Part shown: one piece after another, positions 45,107 through 52,844 of the stretch
Numbering within the stretch: the first letter of the stretch is position 1
Layout: each line of letters starts with the position of its first letter
Origin: Polluticaenibacter yanchengensis
GTDB lineage: Bacteria; Bacteroidota; Bacteroidia; Chitinophagales; Chitinophagaceae
Length of the DNA: 64,000 nucleotides
Direction of reading: 5' to 3'
Assembly (NCBI GenBank): GCA_027854065.1
Contig: JAQGEF010000012.1
Span: 83,987-147,986 of the forward strand
The notes under the pieces: model-generated
The model's database searches: none
What the model was told of the DNA's origin: nothing
Seen by the model: the letters and a program-made list of their open reading frames with translations, nothing else
Translations under genes and position numbers: made by a program

Positions 45107-45682
45107 TTAATGCCAATTTGCAATTTCGCTGATACTTTTATTGCGGCTACCGCCTGGTTTAACATCGCTATAACCGAGGTATAATAGTCCCATTACGGTA
45201 TCTTCTTCGCCTAAATTGAAGTAGGATTTCATTGCGGGCTTTAAAGTCATGCCTCCTGTACTCCAGAAACTGCTGATGCCAAGACTTTCGGCGCCTAATA
45301 AAATATTCTGGATGGCTGCACTGGTGGCTGCAATTTCTTCTAGCAATGGAATTTTATCTAAATTACCACGTTTACAAATACTTACCAACAAATGTGAGGC
45401 GTTATTGCCCATGTTTTTCAAATTGAGGTAAGTGCCTTCTACAAAGGCCTGCGCGGTTGCCTTATACATTTCTGCATGGTCCTGGCAGAATGTTTTCAGG
45501 CTTTCGCCTGTATAGATCTCAAAATGCCATGGTTCTGTTTTGCCATGTGTAGGCGCCCATGTGGCCAATTCCAGCAGTTGATTAATTACTGCATTCTCAA
45601 TTTTGGTTCCGTTCATCATAGCGGGCTTTACTGTGCGACGTGCTTCAATAACGGCTTTTAATATTTCTAATTTCTGTTCCAT
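45107..45682 (-). CDS. Nitroreductase family oxidoreductase
   Basis: The 191-residue flavoprotein has IEARRTVKPAMMNGTKIEN, LLELATWAPTHGKTEPWHFE (FMN-binding) and SLGISSFWSTGGM. The C-terminal VMGLLYLGYSDVKPGGSRN is also typical of YdjA-like small nitroreductases. It should reduce nitro or quinone compounds with NAD(P)H; the natural substrate is unknown. The frame runs to 45703, but the ATG at 45682 lies 18 bp below a TATTTTTG promoter box and is preferred. Confidence 0.9.
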   Translation of the reverse strand: MEQKLEILKAVIEARRTVKPAMMNGTKIENAVINQLLELATWAPTHGKTEPWHFEIYTGESLKTFCQDHAEMYKATAQAFVEGTYLNLKNMGNNASHLLVSICKRGNLDKIPLLEEIAATSAAIQNILLGAESLGISSFWSTGGMTLKPAMKSYFNLGEEDTVMGLLYLGYSDVKPGGSRNKSISEIANWH

Positions 45683-45700
45683 TGTTTTATTATGAGTGCG

Positions 45701-45708
45701 CAAAAATA
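45701..45708 (-). promoter_or_regulatory. Promoter -7 box of the nitroreductase gene
   Basis: The minus strand reads TATTTTTG, an exact TAnnTTTG match, close to the ATG at 45682. No correctly spaced TTG is evident. Confidence 0.4.
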
Positions 45709-45899
45709 CAGGATTAATAGGGCTTGATTTACTTTAAATTGTTATAATTCGTTAATACATTTTGTTTTTATTGCCCGGGGTCTATTTTGTACTGTTATTT
45801 GGCTTTGTGGTGGTATTATTGATATGGTTAAACTGCTGCTACTAAATTCCTGATATTTTATTATCTGTAGTTTGTTATTGTGCTTTTCTACATTTACAC

Positions 45900-45916
45900 T
45901 TGGCTTAACAAGCCAA
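45900..45916. other. Short perfect inverted repeat upstream of the OstA-like gene
   Basis: TTGGCTT-AAC-AAGCCAA followed by ATTTTAT lies 37 bp before the ATG. It could be an operator or a weak hairpin. No partner is known. Confidence 0.3.
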
Positions 45917-45952
45917 ATTTTATAATTACGATTTGCTTTTGTTATTTTGCTT

Positions 45953-47569
45953 ATGATTAAAAAATGGGGTATATATATATTATGCTTATTATTGAGTTTT
46001 ATATATATAGGTAATTCCTACGGGCAACAGCTAAAACCTGCGGCTGCATCGAGGTTGGAAATTTTGTTTGCTGAAAGGCAATCTTTCCAAAAAATAGATT
46101 CTCTGACTGAATTACAAACTTTTGCCGGGAAAGTTAAACTGAAGCACGATAAAACGCTTTTCTTTTGTGATAGTGTTATTCTAAACTCGAGGACGAATAT
46201 TCTGGAGGCATTCGGGAATATTCATATTAATGATAACGACAGCATTCACACTTATTCTGATTACCTTAGGTACAATACGGACAGTAAAATTGCGAAGCTT
46301 AAAAAGAATGTTCGTATTAAAGATACTCACGGCACTAATATGCAGACGCAGGAACTGGATTATGATTTGAATACGAAGATAGCGACTTATGTAACGGGTG
46401 GAAGAATCATTACGAAGAATACGAACCTGACTTCTAAAGCGGCGGATTATTACCAGGATGTGGATGAAGTGGTTTTCCGGCGTGATGTGGAGATTATTGC
46501 TCCTGATTATAATATCTACGCTGATTCTATTTTGTACAATACCAAGACGGAAAAGGCTCAATTCATATCGCCTACTACTATTAAGACCAAGAATAACAGG
46601 ACGATTTATACGACTGCTGGGTATTATGATCTGAAAACGGGTAAGGCGATCCTGGAATCGCGCCCAACGATTCAGGATAGTAATGTTATCATTTCATCGG
46701 ATTATATGGGTTTTGATGATGAAACGGGGATTGCGCAGTTTAAAGGTAATTTTGTTTATACGGATACTGTTGAGGGTATCAGTATGCTGGCCGGCCAGGC
46801 TTTCTCTAATAATAATACGAAATCGTTCCTGGCTTTTGATAAGCCGCTGCTGATTATAAAACAGGATAATGATTCTACGTTTGTAACGGCGGATACGTTG
46901 TATTCTGCTAAGCTTACTGATTTATCTTATTATAAAAATATTCCTGTGCTAACGGATACGGGTAACGGGTATGTTGCGCCTGACCTTTTGGGTAAGGATA
47001 GTAGCCAGAATCGTTTTTTCCGGGCCTGGTATAATGTGAAGATATTTTCTGACTCGGCACAGGCTGTGTGTGACAGTTTGTTTTACGCGGGTACGGACAG
47101 TGTTTTCAGGATGTTTAAAGACCCGGTAATCTGGGGCAATAACAGCCAGATTCTGGCTGATACTATTTATATGTTTACGAAGAACAGGAAGCCGGAGAAG
47201 CTGCATGCTTTTTTTAATGCTTTCCTGGTGAATAAGTCCAATGAAAGTTTGTATAACCAGGTGAAGGGTAAGACTTTGAATGCATGGTTTGTGGATGGTG
47301 AAATTAATTATGTGAGGACGAAGGGGAATGCTGAGAGTGTGTACTACCCGGTTGATGATGATGAACAATACATTGGTATGAATAAATCGAAAGCTGATGC
47401 TATTGACATGTATTTTATAAACAGGAAACCGGAACGGGTATTATTTATTAAAGATCTTGAAGGTACGATCTACCCTTTAACACAAATTCCAAGTGGTTTT
47501 AATGAACTTCCGGGTTATAAATGGCTGGAGCACCTGCGGCCTAAATCTAAATTCGAGATGATGCAATAA
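45953..47569 (+). CDS. OstA/LptA-like organic solvent tolerance protein
   Basis: The 538-residue secreted protein has a signal peptide (LCLLLSFIYIGNSYGQQ) and repeats of the OstA beta-jellyroll, the fold that carries LPS across the periplasm. The pattern DKTLFFCDSVILN, EAFGNIHINDNDSIHTYSDY, LKKNVRIKD and EVVFRRDVEIIAPDYNIYAD recurs as paired strands through most of the protein. Bacteroidota often carry this long version. The frame starts at a TTG 6 bp upstream, but ATG 45953 is the better start. A secreted protein of unknown function follows after 45 bp. Confidence 0.85.
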   Translation: MIKKWGIYILCLLLSFIYIGNSYGQQLKPAAASRLEILFAERQSFQKIDSLTELQTFAGKVKLKHDKTLFFCDSVILNSRTNILEAFGNIHINDNDSIHTYSDYLRYNTDSKIAKLKKNVRIKDTHGTNMQTQELDYDLNTKIATYVTGGRIITKNTNLTSKAADYYQDVDEVVFRRDVEIIAPDYNIYADSILYNTKTEKAQFISPTTIKTKNNRTIYTTAGYYDLKTGKAILESRPTIQDSNVIISSDYMGFDDETGIAQFKGNFVYTDTVEGISMLAGQAFSNNNTKSFLAFDKPLLIIKQDNDSTFVTADTLYSAKLTDLSYYKNIPVLTDTGNGYVAPDLLGKDSSQNRFFRAWYNVKIFSDSAQAVCDSLFYAGTDSVFRMFKDPVIWGNNSQILADTIYMFTKNRKPEKLHAFFNAFLVNKSNESLYNQVKGKTLNAWFVDGEINYVRTKGNAESVYYPVDDDEQYIGMNKSKADAIDMYFINRKPERVLFIKDLEGTIYPLTQIPSGFNELPGYKWLEHLRPKSKFEMMQ

Positions 47570-47614
47570 TCGTTTTAATTTCAAGCAAAAACAGTTTCAA
47601 GCGTTAATAAGATC

Positions 47615-48532
47615 ATGTTTCAAAAAATAATTTCAGTTCTAATTTTTTCATTTTTAGTTTTCAATTCTTCTGTTGCTCAGCAAAAAACTATTTTACCTGA
47701 ATTTAAGGTTGAGAACATGGGTGGCGGTAATGTTGTTGTTAGTTGGGAGAATCCATTTGGCGATAATTTAATGCAGATTTCTGTTCAGAAGAGCTATGAC
47801 AGTTTAAACCGTTTTTCGACATTGTTTACGTCGGAGTCTCCTGCGCTTCCTCAGAATGGTTATTCGGATAAGAAGTATATTAAGGGTCTGAAGGTTTATT
47901 ACCGTATTTTTTATGTGCTGCAAGGTGGGGCTTATTATTTTACGAAGAGCATGCAGCCTGTAGAGTATGTGGCTTCTAAGGAGGACCATTATGATAATAA
48001 AAGGGACCTGATCAGCGATAGCCTGACGATTTTGGCTGATGCGCTTGAGGGACTGGATGCTAAACGGGATAAAAATAAGATAGACAGTATTAAAACGGCG
48101 CTTAAGCCTATTATAGAGAAAAACATTTATATTAAAAAGGATGACAGCCTGATTGTTATAAAGCCTTTGTTTTTTGGTGCGTTCAGAGATTCTATCCTGA
48201 CCCAAACTAATGATACCCTGGTCCAATTCAGCAAGGATACTATCGGGATTATTCCTTTTTCGCCTGCCTATATCCAGAAGGCCAGCCAGTATGTATTTAC
48301 GGATAAGGATGGTTATGTGGTTGTGAAACTTCCTAATGCGGCTACGACTCATTATGAACTGAAATTTTTGACGGAAACTGATGATCTTATCCTGGAAATA
48401 AAGCCGGTGAAGAAGTCTTTTTTTAAGCTGGATAAAACTATTTTCCGTAAGGCGGGCTGGTATAAATTTGAACTAATTGAGAACAAGCGGATCAAGGAAC
48501 GGAATAAAGTGCTTCTTCTGAATGATTTTTAA
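47615..48532 (+). CDS. Secreted protein of unknown function
   Basis: I do not recognise a family. The 305-residue protein has a signal peptide (LIFSFLVFNSSVAQQ), then a fibronectin-III-like strand pattern (NVVVSWENPFGDNLMQISVQ, VYYRIFYVLQGGAYYF). A charged helical middle is rich in Lys/Asp (residues about 125-170), and a C-terminal part ends with TIFRKAGWYKFELIENKR. It lies 45 bp after the OstA-like gene and ends in a terminator, so it is probably part of the same envelope-related transcript. Confidence 0.7.
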   Translation: MFQKIISVLIFSFLVFNSSVAQQKTILPEFKVENMGGGNVVVSWENPFGDNLMQISVQKSYDSLNRFSTLFTSESPALPQNGYSDKKYIKGLKVYYRIFYVLQGGAYYFTKSMQPVEYVASKEDHYDNKRDLISDSLTILADALEGLDAKRDKNKIDSIKTALKPIIEKNIYIKKDDSLIVIKPLFFGAFRDSILTQTNDTLVQFSKDTIGIIPFSPAYIQKASQYVFTDKDGYVVVKLPNAATTHYELKFLTETDDLILEIKPVKKSFFKLDKTIFRKAGWYKFELIENKRIKERNKVLLLNDF

Positions 48533-48562
48533 ATTGATAACGGGTTGACCTTTTTTTTACTG

Positions 48563-48606
48563 AAAACGGCACGGGGATGAAGATTCCTCGTGCCGTTTTT
48601 ATTTGT
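48563..48606 (+). terminator. Rho-independent terminator before the Tricorn-like gene
   Basis: An 11-bp stem, AAAACGGCACG with CGTGCCGTTTT, is followed by TTATTT, 30 bp after the stop of the secreted protein. Confidence 0.88.
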
Positions 48607-48671
48607 AAGACTACAATTTATCTGATCTTTAACGAGCTTTTTGTAAATTGAAGGCGAATAAGCATATACAT

Positions 48672-51600
48672 ATGAAAAAACTGGTTAGTTCTATTATTGT
48701 ATTTATTATGGGCCATCAGTGTTTTGCCCAGCAAACGCCTTACTTTGCATCTGACCCTTCATTAAGTCCTGATGCTGCTACTGTTTACTTTACTTATGAC
48801 AGTGATATCTGGAAGGTGCCTGTTTCGGGTGGTGAAGCGCTTCGTATTACTGCCTTGAGTGGTAATGAAATTAATCCGCGTGTCTCTCCTGACGGTAAAT
48901 GGCTTGCTTTCAGCTCTAATCAATATGGCAACTATGATGTTTTCTTACTATCATTAAGCGGTGGTGAGATTGAGCAACTGACTTACCATCAATCGAATGA
49001 CCGTGTGGAAAGCTGGAGCTGGGATAGTAAACTGATCTATTTCACATCGGACAGGTATAATAATTTTGGCAGTTATAGTGTGCCTGCAACGGGTGGCACT
49101 GCTAAGAAACTTTTTGAGCATTTTTTTAATACGACTAATGCTTTGATTGAAACTCCTTCGGGTGAATACATTTTTACGAATACAATGGAGAGTGAGTCGC
49201 AGGTAAACCGTAAGCGTTATAAGGGTGCGAATAACCCGGACCTGCTGGGCTACAATCCTAAAACAAGGGTTTACAAGCAATATACGAATTATAACGGTAA
49301 GGATATTAACCCTACTGTTGATAAAAACGGGACGATCTATTTTATTAGTGATGAGAAGAATGGTGAGTATAATTTATATTCGTTGAATAATGGCCTGAGA
49401 GCGGGGCTGACTGATTTTAAAACGCCTATCCGCCGACCGTCTGTTTCGGCGGATGGCAGTAAAGTGGTTTTTGAAAGGGATTACCAGTTATATATTTATG
49501 ATGTTAAAACGAAGCTGAGTAAAAAATTAGAGTACTCTATTACTTTTAATAAGAGTATTCAAAAGACTCTGGCTTATAATACGGATAATAGTATTACGCA
49601 TTTCGATATTTCCCCGGACGGTAAAAAGATGGCTTTTACAAGCAGGGGTGCTTTATTTGTGAGTGATATTAAGGGCAAATTTGTAAAAAAGGTGATTAAT
49701 ACGCCGGAACGGATCATGGAAGTTAAGTGGTTAAAGGATAACGAGACGTTATTGTTTAATCAAACGAGGAATGGTTTCCAGAATCTGTATTCGGTGCGTG
49801 CTAATGGCAGCGGGAATTTAAAGGAACTGACGAAAGATGCTGCTAATAACCGTGATATGAACCTGAATAAGGATTTGTCTAAGGCTGTTTATATTAGCGG
49901 CCGGGATGAAGTGCGATTACTGGATATTGCTACTGGACAATCTACGACTATTGTTAAGGATGAGATATGGGGTTTTCAGAACTCTGCACCTTCGTTCTCT
50001 CCTGACGGCAGGTATATTTTATTTACTGCTTTTAAGAATTTTGAGCAGGATATCCTGGTGTACCATATTGCTGATAAAAAGGTGATGAATCTTACTAATA
50101 CGGGGGTGACGGAATCTGATCCTACCTGGTCGCCGGATGGTAAGTATATTTATTTTACGAGTAACAGGACGTCTCCTTCCTACCCTTTTGGTATGCAAAA
50201 TGCGTCTGTGTTCTGCCTGGCACTGGACTGGTATTCTGAACCTTTTAAATCGGATAAATTTGATGATCTGTTTAAAGATGATCAGTCTAAAAAGCCGGAC
50301 AGTGCTGCTGCTATTGTAAGAATTAACCCAGAGGCTGTTTTAGACAGGATTAAGCCGGTTTCTAATAATTTCGGTACGCAATATAACCCGGTTGTTTTTA
50401 GCGCGGGGGGTAAGCAATTTGTTTTTTATAATTCTACTGAGGAAAAGGGTTCCCCGTTATTTTACAAAACGGTGATGGAGGAGTTTGAAAAAAACAAAAC
50501 TGAAAAGGTATTTGATAAACCTTTTGATGCGATCCTTAAAAACGGTGATAAGTTTTTTGTTTTAGCCGGTGGTAATATTCATACTTTTTCTCCTGAAACC
50601 AATAAACTGGATAAGATCCTGATTGCTGAGAAGTTTGATAAGAACCTTGAAGATGAATTTAAACAGATGTATTATGAGGTGTGGGCGGGTTTGGATGAGA
50701 ACTTTTATAATGAGCATTTTCATGGTATTAACTGGCAGGCTAAACGGGATGAATTTGCGCGGTATCTTCCTTTTGTGAATAACCGGAATAACCTGAAATT
50801 GTTGCTGAATGATCTATTGGGGGAATTAAACTCTTCTCACCTGGGCTTTTCTTCTAATGGTAAGGAGGAGGCGACCTACCTGCAGTATGTTACTAATGAA
50901 ACGGGGATTGTATTTAACAAAAACAATGCTTATGAAGTGGACCATATTGCGCGTAAGTCTCCTGCGTTTAACCAGTCCGTGACTTTGCAAAAGGGGGATA
51001 TCCTGACTAAGGTAAATGGTGTGAAAGTGGACATGAATAAGGACAGGGATTCTTATTTTACGACTCCGGGTTTGCTGGATGAAATGGTGCTGGAATTTAC
51101 AAGGAATAACCTGCCATTGACTGTAAAAATCCATCCGGCTAATAATGCTTCTTTTAAGGATAATTTGTATGATGAATGGATTCTGAACAATAAGTTGAGG
51201 GTGAATGCTAACAGTAATAACCGGATTGCTTATTCTCATATGAAGAATATGAGTACGCAGGCTTTGGAATCTTTTTTACTGGATATGGTTGAGCAGGAAA
51301 ATAACAAGGAGGCTACTATTCTTGACTTGCGTTATAACCGTGGCGGGAATGTGCATGATAAGGTTTTAAACTTTTTGGCCCAGCGGCCTTATTTGCAGTG
51401 GCAATACCGTGGTGGTAAAAAATCTCCGCAAAGTAATTTTGCGCCATCTGGCAAGCCTATCGTGTTACTGATCAATGAATCATCTCTGAGTGATGCTGAA
51501 ATGACTGCGGCTGGTTTTAAGGCTTTGAAACTGGGTACTATTATTGGTACTGAAACTTACAGATGGATTATTTTCACTTCGGGTCAGAGTTTAGTGGATG

Positions 51601-51779
51601 GTTCTTTTTACAGGATCCCTGCCTGGGGCTGTTATACGCTGGATGGTAAGAACCTTGAATTTACGGGTGTGGCGCCTGATATAGAGGTGAGAAATACTTT
51701 TGAGGATAATTTGAAAGGGGATGACCCTCAGTTGGAGAGGGCTATTGAGGAGATTCTTAAGCAATTGAAAAATAAATAA
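48672..51779 (+). CDS. Tricorn-type S41 protease
   Basis: The protein of about 1035 residues has a signal peptide (SSIIVFIMGHQCFAQQ) and then two WD40/TolB-like beta-propellers (RVSPDGKWLAFSSNQYGNYD, FSPDGRYILFTAF, PTWSPDGKYIYFTSNR). A PDZ domain (LQKGDILTKVNGVKV) and a C-terminal S41 protease domain follow. The catalytic Ser is in LLINESSLSDAEMTAAGF, and ATILDLRYNRGGNVHDKV precedes it. This is the Tricorn architecture, used to degrade peptides. The frame extends to a TTG at 48648, but ATG 48672 begins the signal peptide. It is a stand-alone unit between two terminators. Confidence 0.93.
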   Translation: MKKLVSSIIVFIMGHQCFAQQTPYFASDPSLSPDAATVYFTYDSDIWKVPVSGGEALRITALSGNEINPRVSPDGKWLAFSSNQYGNYDVFLLSLSGGEIEQLTYHQSNDRVESWSWDSKLIYFTSDRYNNFGSYSVPATGGTAKKLFEHFFNTTNALIETPSGEYIFTNTMESESQVNRKRYKGANNPDLLGYNPKTRVYKQYTNYNGKDINPTVDKNGTIYFISDEKNGEYNLYSLNNGLRAGLTDFKTPIRRPSVSADGSKVVFERDYQLYIYDVKTKLSKKLEYSITFNKSIQKTLAYNTDNSITHFDISPDGKKMAFTSRGALFVSDIKGKFVKKVINTPERIMEVKWLKDNETLLFNQTRNGFQNLYSVRANGSGNLKELTKDAANNRDMNLNKDLSKAVYISGRDEVRLLDIATGQSTTIVKDEIWGFQNSAPSFSPDGRYILFTAFKNFEQDILVYHIADKKVMNLTNTGVTESDPTWSPDGKYIYFTSNRTSPSYPFGMQNASVFCLALDWYSEPFKSDKFDDLFKDDQSKKPDSAAAIVRINPEAVLDRIKPVSNNFGTQYNPVVFSAGGKQFVFYNSTEEKGSPLFYKTVMEEFEKNKTEKVFDKPFDAILKNGDKFFVLAGGNIHTFSPETNKLDKILIAEKFDKNLEDEFKQMYYEVWAGLDENFYNEHFHGINWQAKRDEFARYLPFVNNRNNLKLLLNDLLGELNSSHLGFSSNGKEEATYLQYVTNETGIVFNKNNAYEVDHIARKSPAFNQSVTLQKGDILTKVNGVKVDMNKDRDSYFTTPGLLDEMVLEFTRNNLPLTVKIHPANNASFKDNLYDEWILNNKLRVNANSNNRIAYSHMKNMSTQALESFLLDMVEQENNKEATILDLRYNRGGNVHDKVLNFLAQRPYLQWQYRGGKKSPQSNFAPSGKPIVLLINESSLSDAEMTAAGFKALKLGTIIGTETYRWIIFTSGQSLVDGSFYRIPAWGCYTLDGKNLEFTGVAPDIEVRNTFEDNLKGDDPQLERAIEEILKQLKNK

Positions 51780-51799
51780 TTATCATCTATTGATTTCTG

Positions 51800-51836
51800 A
51801 ATGCCGGTATAAATTTACTTTTATACCGGCATTTTA
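51800..51836 (+). terminator. Rho-independent terminator after the Tricorn-like gene
   Basis: AATGCCGGTATAAA pairs with TTTATACCGGCATT, followed by TTAAGTTT, 21 bp after the stop. Confidence 0.9.
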
Positions 51837-51947
51837 AGTTTATCCTGTATTCTTGCATTAGTAGTATGAAAAAAACTGACACAAATTTTTCTAATTAACC
51901 TCAAAAGGTGTCAAGCTATTGTAGGAAGGGTCACTGCTAATATTACA

Positions 51948-52235
51948 ATGGCAGCTGTCAATTTTACAAAGCGGGTTGCTAACATTGAAAAGCGGGTTGC
52001 CAATATTGAAAAGCGGACTGCTAATTCCGTCCAGCGGGCTGCTAGTTCCATAAAGCGTGTCGCTAACATTGAAAAGCGGGTTGCCAATATTGAAAAGCGG
52101 GCTGCTAATTCCGTCCAACGGGCTGCTAGTTCCATAAAGCGGGTCGCTAACATTGAAAAGCGGGTCGCTAATTCCATAAAGCGGGTCGCGAGTTCCGTGA
52201 AGCGGGTCGCTGATAATGGGCGTTTTGGGTGTTAA
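51948..52235 (+). CDS. Possible repeat protein made of seven-residue heptads
   Basis: The 95-residue frame reads as repeats of RVANIEK, RAANSVQ and RAASSIK types, with small or hydrophobic residues at positions a and d, so it could form a coiled coil. Because the DNA period is 21 bp, the minus-strand frames are also open (51891-52241 and 51911-52177). Coding on any one strand is therefore unproven. There is no recognisable promoter, signal or domain. It may be only a minisatellite that happens to stay open. Confidence 0.3.
   Translation: MAAVNFTKRVANIEKRVANIEKRTANSVQRAASSIKRVANIEKRVANIEKRAANSVQRAASSIKRVANIEKRVANSIKRVASSVKRVADNGRFGC
51978..52208. repeat. 21-bp minisatellite, 11 units
   Basis: Units start with GCTAAC, GCCAAT, GCTAAT or GCTAGT and end AAAGCGGGTY. 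The first eight units form two copies of an 84-bp higher-order block (types A-B-C-D). The last three units are shuffled (A, then hybrids of C and D). The perfect 21-bp spacing with no frameshifts suggests recent expansion by unequal exchange. Confidence 0.9.
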
Positions 52236-52327
52236 AAACAATTATTTGTTATTCCCGCAGATGCTGCCAATATCATCACAGATGATCGCAGAGATATTCC
52301 TAAAAATGTGTGGTATTATTTTGTGCA

Positions 52328-52552
52328 ATGAGCGGAAAGTATTTAATGTTCTTAGTGTCCATTTTGGCTGTTATTATTGGTAGTATGACTCATTTTTCGA
52401 ACCGGGTTCATGTTTGTTCGGGCTCTGCAATTACATTTATTTACCTGTTATTGGCGGGAGGTGTTTTGTTCGATGTGTTGCGGTGCTGCGGCAATGATAT
52501 CTATGACTCTCTGAAATGCTACCAATATTTTGCTGCTCTGCTGCCTGAATAA
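52328..52552 (+). CDS. Small possible membrane protein, unknown
   Basis: The 74-residue frame has a hydrophobic N-terminus (GKYLMFLVSILAVIIGSM), a second hydrophobic stretch (GSAITFIYLLLAGGVLFDVL) and several Cys residues. I recognise no family. It is squeezed between the minisatellite and a REP-like repeat and has no clear promoter, so it could be spurious. Confidence 0.3.
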   Translation: MSGKYLMFLVSILAVIIGSMTHFSNRVHVCSGSAITFIYLLLAGGVLFDVLRCCGNDIYDSLKCYQYFAALLPE

Positions 52553-52563
52553 TAGTATTACTA

Positions 52564-52740
52564 ATGATGACGGGCTGCCGGATGCAGCAGGTGGCGAGGC
52601 ACGAGCCAGTGTTTTGTACGGGGGCATATTGGTTTGTGGCTTTTACTTATTGTTACTTGCTGCTGTACAGTGCGTACAAAATACCTGGCCTGCAGCAGCC
52701 GGAACTGAAGCTGGGTTATCATGCAATGATGAGCGCCCCT
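52564..52740. repeat. REP-like element R6
   Basis: GACGGGCTGCCGGATGCAGC, GGCGAGGCACGAGCC, TTTTGTACGGGGGCA, GTGCGTACAAAA and GCAGCAGCCGGAAC give several inverted pairs. Words match R1, R4 and R7. Short open frames here are byproducts of the repeat. Confidence 0.6.
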
Positions 52741-52787
52741 GATAATTATGGGTATGACTAACGGGCGGGCACTAATGGTGTATCATG

Positions 52788-52822
52788 AAAAACGTCAACC
52801 ATTATAAAATGATTGACGTTTT
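52788..52822 (-). terminator. Terminator after secDF
   Basis: AAAACGTCAA pairs with TTGACGTTTT, with further CATT/AATG pairing inside. On the minus strand the stem ends in a T run, 23 bp after the secDF stop. Confidence 0.82.
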
Positions 52823-52844
52823 GTATCCTGATTTAAAATTTCTA

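Noticed and set aside
51978-52208. CRISPR or integron-type array
   Set aside because: There are no spacers or cassettes. It is a head-to-tail 21-bp minisatellite.
51891-52241. Minus-strand repeat ORFs over the minisatellite
   Set aside because: They exist because a 21-bp period keeps every frame open. There is no start context, domain or promoter for them.
52530-52761. Two overlapping small ORFs
   Set aside because: They lie in REP-like repeat R6 and look like repeat translation.
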